Positions 16,121 through 20,886 of a DNA stretch of 21,501 bases are shown in pieces. Made by a program: the position numbers and the translations under genes. The stretch's first letter is position 1, and each line of letters starts with the position of its first letter. The notes beneath the pieces were generated by a model. It was not told the origin of the DNA, did no database searches, and was given only the letters and a program-made list of their open reading frames with translations. The stretch is from a virus. Where the stretch lies: positions 1-21,501 of IMG/VR virus record IMGVR_UViG_3300009702_001279; one strand, given 5' to 3'.

Positions 16121-16467
16121 TTATGAATGAACAGGAAGAACTAAAGGCTTGGCGGACACCGTCGGAGATGTATTCGGATGGGTGCACAATCCCACGGGTT
16201 ATAAAGTGGCTGGCTTGCCCGTTACTGGGCTGCGACAGCAACCGTGTTTTTTGTCGTCGGCATGATTTTGAATGCAGGTACTCGCTATATCCCTGGTGGA
16301 GTGCCAACTGGCATTTTGCACGGGGAGTATGGTTGCATCAGCCGTGGTATTTGAAATGGAGGGCGCCATTGTTTTTGTTTGGTGCTACTTTATTCGCGTT
16401 CAAATGTGCGGTGACGGTTGGTAAATTGCCTAAAAAGTGGGAGGAATATCGTCAGAGATCGGTGTAA
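16117..16467 (+). CDS. DUF1353-like protein with a C-terminal membrane segment
   Basis: This 116-residue protein overlaps the fibre stop as ATGA. SDGCTIPRVIKWLACPLLG followed by CRRHDFECRYSLYPWW matches the DUF1353 layout, in which an Asp-x-x-Ser/Thr-Ile-Pro segment precedes a His-Asp pair and an acidic helix. Here Asp is displaced and Cys residues are frequent. A hydrophobic segment lies at about 84-100 (LFLFGATLFAFKCAVTV). DUF1353 proteins are common in phage tail-end regions, with unproven function. An ATG two codons later (16123) is an alternative start. Confidence 0.65.
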   Translation: MIMNEQEELKAWRTPSEMYSDGCTIPRVIKWLACPLLGCDSNRVFCRRHDFECRYSLYPWWSANWHFARGVWLHQPWYLKWRAPLFLFGATLFAFKCAVTVGKLPKKWEEYRQRSV

Positions 16468-16516
16468 TTTATACCGGCAGGATGGTTGTCCGTTTCTAAC
16501 AGAGAGAATCAGGTCA

Positions 16517-16789
16517 ATGGGTGCTAGATTAACCCCGGAAATTGAGCAGCAAATTAACGAAGAGAAAATATCTAACGATATTCGCGCGGAATTCGAGCGA
16601 AACGGTAAAGAGTATAAGGCCGCCCGCTTGAAATTCGTTTTTATTGAACTCTCACATGCCTGGACAGACCTGTTTGTCTGGTGCGATCAAGAGCGGTGCA
16701 GGAAGCTAGGCCGCATACTGGCCGTGGTGATTCCCGTAGTGGTTTTACTCGGAGTGTCGTTCCTGCTCAGGAACGTCTGGCCAGCGTAG
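16517..16789 (+). CDS. Small membrane-anchored protein, unknown function
   Basis: This 90-residue protein starts at the ATG at 16517, with only a weak purine-rich ribosome site upstream. Residues 1-45 are charged and helical (PEIEQQINEEKISNDIRAEF), and residues about 67-86 are a strong membrane segment (LAVVIPVVVLLGVSFLLR). It is the last rightward gene of the late region, and its 3' end overlaps the convergent gene on the other strand by 23 bases. No family was recognised. Position would allow a lysis accessory or superinfection-exclusion role; neither is shown. Confidence 0.6.
   Translation: MGARLTPEIEQQINEEKISNDIRAEFERNGKEYKAARLKFVFIELSHAWTDLFVWCDQERCRKLGRILAVVIPVVVLLGVSFLLRNVWPA
16758..16775. 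repeat. Palindrome at the convergent gene ends
   Basis: CGTTCCTG and CAGGAACG form an 8-base inverted repeat around CT, inside the 23-base overlap of two convergent genes, and the minus-strand stop codon lies within it. There is no T-run on either side, so a bidirectional terminator is possible but not well supported. Confidence 0.3.
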
Positions 16790-17288
16790 TCACCGGCCAA
16801 TTAAAAACCTGAGACGTCAAGCGCTGGTACCATCTGATCGGAACATACAGGTCATCATCCGATGAATACCCCTGGGCCTGAAGCAGATCGTTATAGCAAA
16901 TCGTATCCAGCGCGCGCAGTACTGGCGGCTCATCAGCCTCGATAACAAGGTATTCTGCGCCAAGACGATCAAGCGCGTCCTCTTGCGTCACCAGCTTCTG
17001 CTCCAGCACAAGAAACCTGCGCCGAAGGTCATTGTGAAGCCGAGCCTTGGCGGCGGTGCCAACCACCAGGTCAATCGCAGAGAAAACTGCCACCGCAGCA
17101 GCGGCATAAATCGCCAGGTGATTGTTCAGATCAGACAGCAGCGCGCCAACCGCTGCAGAGCCGGAGATCACAGCGACCGCGGACGTCGCCTTGTGCCAGG
17201 CATCATAGAAAGCCTCTCGGCGCATGTGGTACCGCACCGAACGCCGCGTGTTAAAGAGTAGGTCGTGCCGTTCAGTGTCAGCGTTCAT
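16767..17288 (-). CDS. SLATT-like two-helix membrane protein
   Basis: This 173-residue protein has two closely spaced membrane segments (about 34-51 and 58-78), preceded by NTRRSVRYHMRREAFYDAW and followed by a long basic helix (KARLHNDLRRRFLVLEQKLV). That layout matches SLATT proteins, two-helix membrane effectors often found with nucleotide second-messenger sensors in bacterial conflict systems. IEADEPPVLRALDTICYND (about 115-133) is the conserved tail of this phage-borne group. No sensor gene lies nearby, so activation would need another trigger. The ATG overlaps the stop of the proline-rich gene (ATGA), with AAGGGG upstream. A role in abortive infection or superinfection exclusion is inferred. 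Confidence 0.75.
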   Translation of the reverse strand: MNADTERHDLLFNTRRSVRYHMRREAFYDAWHKATSAVAVISGSAAVGALLSDLNNHLAIYAAAAVAVFSAIDLVVGTAAKARLHNDLRRRFLVLEQKLVTQEDALDRLGAEYLVIEADEPPVLRALDTICYNDLLQAQGYSSDDDLYVPIRWYQRLTSQVFNWPVTTLARRS

Positions 17289-17443
17289 TTTTTTGGCTTC
17301 CCCTTGGGTGGTGGTGGAGGATGTGTTGGCGTTACCGTTGTCGGCCGGCCGGGTCGGCCTGACCCCGGGTTCGGCTCTGACAGCGGGAAGCTGCGCCCAG
17401 GTGGGATTTTAGCAGGTTTTGGTGGTGGTTTTTTGTCTGACAT
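17285..17443 (-). CDS. Proline-rich 52-residue protein
   Basis: A complete small frame begins at the ATG at 17443 (minus), with an excellent AGGAGAGG ribosome site, and ends in TGA overlapping the start of the SLATT-like gene. The protein is about one third proline and strongly basic: MSDKKPPPKPAKIPPGRSFP at the start and HPPPPPKGKPKK at the end. It has no membrane segment and is probably unstructured. Strong ribosome site and coupled stop/start make it a real gene despite its size. It may be a partner or regulator of the SLATT-like protein, which is inferred from coupling only. Confidence 0.7.
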   Translation of the reverse strand: MSDKKPPPKPAKIPPGRSFPLSEPNPGSGRPGRPTTVTPTHPPPPPKGKPKK

Positions 17444-17458
17444 TACCTCTCCTCGTGG

Positions 17459-17764
17459 CTACTCTGGAATTTTATTGATTATCCTGGAGCGCTTTTCTTT
17501 GAATTCTTCGTCAGTAATAACGCCTTCATTGTGGGCCTTTTCAAGGAGCTCAAGATGATCAAGGGATGCTTCCGTTTGTGCGAACATACCGTCAAAGAGT
17601 ACTTTTTTCGGCTTCTTTGGTTTTGAGGGGAAAAAAGCGACGAGCAAACCAAACGGGCCAAATAGCAGGCCAAGAAGAAGCCACCCAAAAGCGCTTCTGT
17701 TTTTTGCGGCTGCCAGCGCTGCGCTGAAAACTGCAAATAAGAAAAGAAGTGCTACTATTTCCAT
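17459..17764 (-). CDS. Membrane protein with SHOCT domain
   Basis: This 101-residue protein has two hydrophobic segments (about 1-20 and 24-45, the second GWLLLGLLFGPFGLLVAFF), a Lys/Pro linker (SKPKKPKKV) and a C-terminal SHOCT domain (about 67-97, ending EKAHNEGVITDEEFKEKRS). SHOCT is a short helical oligomerisation element found at the ends of many membrane proteins. The gene starts 17 bases after the repressor stop and points the same way, so it should share the repressor transcript. It is visibly AT-richer than the structural genes. Confidence 0.75.
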   Translation of the reverse strand: MEIVALLFLFAVFSAALAAAKNRSAFGWLLLGLLFGPFGLLVAFFPSKPKKPKKVLFDGMFAQTEASLDHLELLEKAHNEGVITDEEFKEKRSRIINKIPE

Positions 17765-17781
17765 AGAATATCCCCGTGCGG

Positions 17782-18552
17782 TTAGGTTAAAAGCTCAATT
17801 AGCGCCTTACGTTTGTTTTCAGGCATTTGACGGAAGGCATGGATGAGATTTAGCTCTTCAGAATTATACGATGCACGATCTTCTCTGGCACCATAGGCAT
17901 ATTCTGATTCGCCAGATTCACTGTTCATTAAACCACGAGCAAGCATCAATTCATCGAAGTCTTTTTTTGAGGCTATTCCTGTAGCATCGGACAGAATACC
18001 TTCGGTGTTCTTCCAGCCAATCAGTTCAGGGTTGCCCATGTAGCCGGTAACCAGTCGCTCGAAGACATCCTCTTGCACATCAACAAGGCGTACCGGCACA
18101 CGGCCGATGGTGTAGGCCACAGCCGCCATTGTCAGTGGACCAACCCCTTTTCCAGAGATACCAATCTCTGTGTAGTCAACGGGGGGTTTCTTGGGTAGCT
18201 GGAGCTGTGTTTGCGTTGTAGTTACCACACAGAAATTGCCATACGTGGTTACGACATAAAGCGCATCGCACGGCTCTTCATCAGCGCTGTATCTGATGAT
18301 CTGGGCGTGCTCTATGTCGTCGCAATCGACAACATTGAATGGTGACCCGTCGCCGTCGGTGAGCCAGTCCAGGCTAACGTTCTCGCAGCGGCTAATGGTG
18401 CTCAGCGTGTTCCAGCCAGGCATCGTCCCTTTAAACACTCGGTTGATGGTCCCTCGTGTTAGCCCAAGAGAAAAGCCCCATGGGTATTTATTGCGAGCAC
18501 CTAATACGTACTCGATTCTTGATAAAAAAGACTGATGAACAATATTGTGCAT
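17782..18552 (-). CDS. CI-type phage repressor
   Basis: This is the lysogeny repressor. The N-terminal helix-turn-helix matches the phage CI repressor family: FLSRIEYVLGARNKYPWGF, then LGLTRGTINRVFKGTMPGW, then SLDWLTDGDGSPF. I chose the ATG at 18552 (256 residues). The upstream ATG at 18582 would overlap the likely -10 box of the leftward promoter and has no ribosome site. AAGGGA lies close before 18552. The C-terminal part has no recognisable S24 Ser-Lys peptidase motifs, so RecA-stimulated self-cleavage is not expected, and the antirepressor gene at 18833 offers another induction route. The SHOCT gene follows directly. Confidence 0.82.
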   Translation of the reverse strand: MHNIVHQSFLSRIEYVLGARNKYPWGFSLGLTRGTINRVFKGTMPGWNTLSTISRCENVSLDWLTDGDGSPFNVVDCDDIEHAQIIRYSADEEPCDALYVVTTYGNFCVVTTTQTQLQLPKKPPVDYTEIGISGKGVGPLTMAAVAYTIGRVPVRLVDVQEDVFERLVTGYMGNPELIGWKNTEGILSDATGIASKKDFDELMLARGLMNSESGESEYAYGAREDRASYNSEELNLIHAFRQMPENKRKALIELLT

Positions 18553-18558
18553 ATTCCC

Positions 18559-18587
18559 TTGACAGTGCCCATTAATGGACATAGTAT
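18559..18587 (+). promoter_or_regulatory. Rightward early promoter
   Basis: TTGACA (18559-18564), a 17-base spacer and TAGTAT (18582-18587) form a near-consensus sigma-70 promoter pointing toward the ribbon-helix-helix gene. It is divergent from the repressor gene, as expected for a PR-like promoter. Confidence 0.8.
18566..18581. promoter_or_regulatory. Operator-like palindrome in the early promoter
   Basis: A 16-base near-perfect palindrome with core CCATTAATGG fills the spacer between the -35 and -10 boxes. A bound repressor would block RNA polymerase. It also lies just downstream of a possible leftward -10 (TACTAT on the minus strand, 18586-18581), so the same site could adjust repressor synthesis. 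A second weaker dyad, ACACA-GA-TGTGT, lies at 18590-18601. Confidence 0.65.
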
Positions 18588-18631
18588 GAACACAGATGTG
18601 TATCTAACCCATTTTATACCACGGAGGCAGT

Positions 18632-18811
18632 ATGAGTAAGAAAGTCCGCGATAAAGACCGTCGGTCGATCAGCCAGAAAGAAGTCATCAGCGTCCGCATT
18701 TCCGAGGAAACAAAAAAAAAGATCGCAGCTATCGCGCTGCGCGAACACAGGACGCTTGGTAGCCAGGCGGCGCTGTACATCGAGCGCGCGCTTGAAAATG
18801 CGGCTGCATAA
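18632..18811 (+). CDS. Ribbon-helix-helix DNA-binding protein
   Basis: This 59-residue basic protein has the ribbon-helix-helix layout: a strand (VISVRIS), a helix (ETKKKIAAIALREH), a short turn, and a second helix (GSQAALYIERALENA). Such Arc-like dimers bind operators through the strand. It has a strong GGAGGCAG ribosome site and is the first gene of the early transcript, the usual position of a Cro-like regulator. Its likely job is control of the repressor or early genes. Too short for many gene callers. Confidence 0.78.
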   Translation: MSKKVRDKDRRSISQKEVISVRISEETKKKIAAIALREHRTLGSQAALYIERALENAAA

Positions 18812-18832
18812 CGTACACGAGGAGACCAGCAG

Positions 18833-19489
18833 ATGAACAAAATAATGATGCAGTTGGATTTTTCCGGTGTTGTGCTGCCGGTTATCGAAGATGAGCAGGG
18901 CCAGCAGGTTGTCCCTCTCAAGCCTATATCCGATATTTTTGGGCTTAATTGGTCTGATCAGCACAAGCGGATGCAGACCCCCTATTTGGCACAAAGATTG
19001 GGGGTCTGCATAGGGGAACTCCCCTATGCAGGTCAAAGACGAAAGATGGTCTGTATCCGTTTGGACAGGGTGTCTGCCTACCTGTACACCCTGAATCCAG
19101 ATCAGATCCGCGTAGGTGGAAACGCTAAGGGCGCTGATTTTCTCGAAGCCAAACACGAAGCGTGGGATGACCTGCTTCACGACTATGAAGTTGCCAGCGG
19201 CATTCTTTCTAAAAACGAGAGCCTTAAATCCGAGTCTGTCCGGTTGAGAAAAATCAGCTCTTTCCTCTCGATATGTCGCGAAAAGCGGGTCACACAGAGC
19301 ATTGCTGATCGCCTGACGTTGTCCGATTTGGCGCAGCAACTGGCGGCCGAGGTTGGGGTTCCCTACCAGATGGACTTTGAAGAGACTGACGTTGTCGTGG
19401 GCCTGCTCCAGGATGCCGATCAAATTCAGGACGCTGAGCTGCGAGGCATGGCCATTGAATTTATTAACAAGGTAAAGAAAACGGCTTGA
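18833..19489 (+). CDS. Antirepressor with P22_AR_N domain
   Basis: This 218-residue protein matches the P22 antirepressor N-terminal family: VVPLKPISDIFGLNWSDQHK, then RKMVCIRLDRVSAYLYTLNP (about 70-89), then a helical middle (HEAWDDLLHDYEV). Family members bind and inactivate phage repressors. The C-terminal part (about 130-218) is helical and unassigned. A GAGGAGA ribosome site precedes the ATG. Codons about 47-66 overlap a striking set of inverted repeats (18971-19030), which may regulate its translation. It is the second gene after the early promoter. Confidence 0.8.
   Translation: MNKIMMQLDFSGVVLPVIEDEQGQQVVPLKPISDIFGLNWSDQHKRMQTPYLAQRLGVCIGELPYAGQRRKMVCIRLDRVSAYLYTLNPDQIRVGGNAKGADFLEAKHEAWDDLLHDYEVASGILSKNESLKSESVRLRKISSFLSICREKRVTQSIADRLTLSDLAQQLAAEVGVPYQMDFEETDVVVGLLQDADQIQDAELRGMAIEFINKVKKTA
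18971..19030 (+). repeat. Mutually exclusive hairpins inside the antirepressor gene
   Basis: A 12-base perfect inverted repeat (18971-18982 with 19000-19011, 17-base loop) overlaps a 10-base perfect inverted repeat (19007-19016 with 19021-19030, 4-base loop). The two share 19007-19011, so the RNA can fold one way or the other but not both at full length. The layout recalls attenuators and antisense targets. Confidence 0.65.
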
Positions 19490-19497
19490 CAGGAAGT

Positions 19498-19529
19498 GTC
19501 CCCGCCAGCGCGGCAACGCCGGCAGGGAC
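19498..19529 (+). terminator. Hairpin downstream of the antirepressor
   Basis: A 13-position stem with two mismatches (19498-19510 with 19517-19529) and a 6-base loop starts 8 bases after the antirepressor stop. Only GAGTTT follows, so it is at best a weak terminator or an mRNA-stabilising stem. The rest of the gap to 19652 contains no convincing gene. Confidence 0.4.
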
Positions 19530-19619
19530 GAGTTTGAGGCTACTGGTTTTGTGTGCACCGTTTCACCTCGCGCAGCAGGGTATCACCCCCATGCCGTCCG
19601 AGGATAGCCAGCAGCCCCG

Positions 19620-19634
19620 TCACGTACAACGTGA
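19620..19634. promoter_or_regulatory. Short dyad before the CP76-like gene
   Basis: TCACGT and ACGTGA flank ACA, four bases before the Shine-Dalgarno at 19638-19643. It may be an operator half-pair or a small RNA stem affecting ribosome access; it is short enough to occur by chance. Confidence 0.25.
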
Positions 19635-19652
19635 ACTGGAGGAGATTTCCAC

Positions 19653-20036
19653 GTGCTATCTGAACTGGACATGGCTGTCTATCGTACCGTGCACGATTTC
19701 CCGGGCGGCGCAAAGGCGCTGGCCACGTACCTCTCGGTACGTCCCGGGACACTCAGCAATAAGGCCGATCCGGCCTGTGACACCCACCACCTGAACCTCT
19801 CCGAAGCGCTGGCCATCATGAAGGTGTCGGAGAATTACCGCATCTTGCGGGCGCTGGGGGTTGAAACGAACCACGGGGTTGTCCAGCTGTTGAATCTCAC
19901 CGGCGTATCAGATCTGGAACTCCTCGATGCCTACACCCGCATGAACAAGGAGCTGGGCGACGTGGCCGGCGCTATGAACCGGGCGTTTGAGGACCGGAAG
20001 TTGACCCGTGTGGAGTTCAACGAGATCACTCGGTAG
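19653..20036 (+). CDS. CP76/CII-like regulatory protein, ends at an in-frame amber
   Basis: This 127-residue protein matches the Phage_CP76 (CII-like) family: TVHDFPGGAKALATYLSVRP, then GTLSNKADPACDTHHLNLSE, then ALAIMKVSENYRILRAL. These regulators contribute to lysis-lysogeny control. The GTG at 19653 is the chosen start, with GGAGGA nine bases upstream; an ATG at 19671 is less well placed. The frame stops at TAG (20034-20036) but stays open afterwards for 21 more codons that look like the missing C-terminal helix, so the protein may be truncated or read through. The HTH region is intact. Confidence 0.75.
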   Translation: MLSELDMAVYRTVHDFPGGAKALATYLSVRPGTLSNKADPACDTHHLNLSEALAIMKVSENYRILRALGVETNHGVVQLLNLTGVSDLELLDAYTRMNKELGDVAGAMNRAFEDRKLTRVEFNEITR

Positions 20037-20102
20037 ATTTTCGAGGCTATCAATGCGCAGCTGGAACTGCGCCGCAGGCTGGAGGCGGTGATCGATGAGT
20101 AA
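20034..20102 (+). other. Coding-like continuation after the amber codon
   Basis: Past the TAG, the same frame encodes IFEAINAQLELRRRLEAVID and one Glu before TAA at 20100-20102. The segment is an amphipathic helix that continues naturally from KLTRVEFNEITR. Its stop overlaps the next start (ATGAGTAA), as in the other coupled genes here. This suggests an original gene of 19653-20102 with a CAG-to-TAG or similar change. Confidence 0.6.
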
Positions 20103-20244
20103 GGCACTGGAAACCATGCTCGTGGCGTTGGCGATGCTGATTTTCATGGCGATCGTGGTAGCGGCCTTCTTGTTGGTGTCGGTTATCTCCGCGCCGTTTT
20201 ACCTGGCATCTGTCATGGGGAGGTCGCGTGGGCCGTTCGGTTAA
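20095..20244 (+). CDS. Small single-helix membrane protein
   Basis: This 49-residue protein has one long hydrophobic segment (about 8-40: LVALAMLIFMAIVVAAFLLV onward) and a short basic end (GRSRGPFG). Its ATG lies inside the end of the extended CP76-like frame, implying coupling. It is too short for many gene callers. Function unknown. Small membrane proteins in early phage operons can affect host entry or division, but nothing here shows that. Confidence 0.55.
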   Translation: MSKALETMLVALAMLIFMAIVVAAFLLVSVISAPFYLASVMGRSRGPFG

Positions 20245-20419
20245 GCACCCCGTGTCATCGATGCGCATCACCGAGTCCATTGGCGAGGATGAGGCGATTG
20301 AGTTGCGCCATATCGGCCTGTTCGACTGGTTTGAACGGGAGCTCACTGAACGCTATTTCCCGGAGCGGTCCGATGGACAAGCACCCCGGAAGCCGGTCAG
20401 AAGCCCACCCAAGGGCTAG
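20228..20419 (+). CDS. Small early protein, unknown function
   Basis: This 63-residue frame starts at a GTG (20228) with GGGAGG close upstream, and overlaps the preceding membrane protein gene by 17 bases. It contains an acidic middle (ESIGEDEAIELRHIGLFDWF) and a basic Pro-rich end (APRKPVRSPPKG). No family was recognised. Ribosome site and overlap pattern support it as a gene of the compact early operon. Confidence 0.5.
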   Translation: MGRSVKHPVSSMRITESIGEDEAIELRHIGLFDWFERELTERYFPERSDGQAPRKPVRSPPKG

Positions 20420-20594
20420 CCTGGCGCGCGCGTTCCGCGCCTGCCCCGGCCTGTCATCGAGGATGACGCTGGAGGAGGCGCTGGCGATTGAGCCGATCAG
20501 GCGCTGTCTGGCGGTGGTGGTGGAAACACAGGGCCGTGATCGGCCCAGGAGGAAAACGTGGGCGAAGTACTTCACATCATCAATGCGGACGTAG
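20373..20594 (+). CDS. Small basic early protein, unknown function
   Basis: This 73-residue Arg-rich frame begins at an ATG with CGGAG upstream and overlaps the previous gene by 47 bases, which is long, so the start is uncertain. An internal ATG at 20463 (MTLEEALAIEPIRRCLAVVV) would give 43 residues. It overlaps the next gene by 37 bases. No known domain. It may bind nucleic acid because of its charge; that is only a guess. Confidence 0.42.
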   Translation: MDKHPGSRSEAHPRASLARAFRACPGLSSRMTLEEALAIEPIRRCLAVVVETQGRDRPRRKTWAKYFTSSMRT

Positions 20595-20872
20595 AAGCGC
20601 CGGAAGGCCTGCAACGTGCGCGGGTGTGGCTGACGCCCGGCTATCCCCGGCTGGCAGCGCCAGGCATTGCGCTGACGCTGATGGTGGATCGCTGGAATGA
20701 CAACGGCCGGTATGAACTGCGGGTGGTGCCGGACATTTTACGCCAGGTGCCTGTGCCGGTGTTGGTACAGGAGTTTTGGCTGCTTGTGCGGTCGGTGCGG
20801 CTGGATGTGCTCGGCTATCCCGATCGCGCGCTGGTGGAGCTGGCCTACGCGCCAACACCCACCCTTCACTGA
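20558..20872 (+). CDS. Early protein of unknown function
   Basis: This 104-residue frame starts at a GTG (20558) with an AGGAGGA ribosome site at 20547-20553. The sequence looks folded, with a strand-like start (GEVLHIINADVEAPEGLQRA) and later ALTLMVDRWNDNGRYELRVV, followed by VPVLVQEFWLLVRSVRLDVL. I do not recognise the family. It directly precedes the recombinase gene, with a 14-base gap containing that gene's ribosome site, so the two are probably co-transcribed. Confidence 0.62.
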   Translation: MGEVLHIINADVEAPEGLQRARVWLTPGYPRLAAPGIALTLMVDRWNDNGRYELRVVPDILRQVPVPVLVQEFWLLVRSVRLDVLGYPDRALVELAYAPTPTLH

Positions 20873-20886
20873 CGGAGGAGACAACG

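Noticed and set aside
17459-18552. Toxin-antitoxin pair formed by repressor and SHOCT protein
   Set aside because: The helix-turn-helix protein matches phage CI repressors and faces an early promoter; SHOCT proteins are not established toxins.
19486-19794. 102-codon plus-strand frame after the antirepressor
   Set aside because: Translation becomes an Arg/Pro-rich shadow of the CP76-like gene, and its start overlaps the antirepressor stop without a ribosome site.
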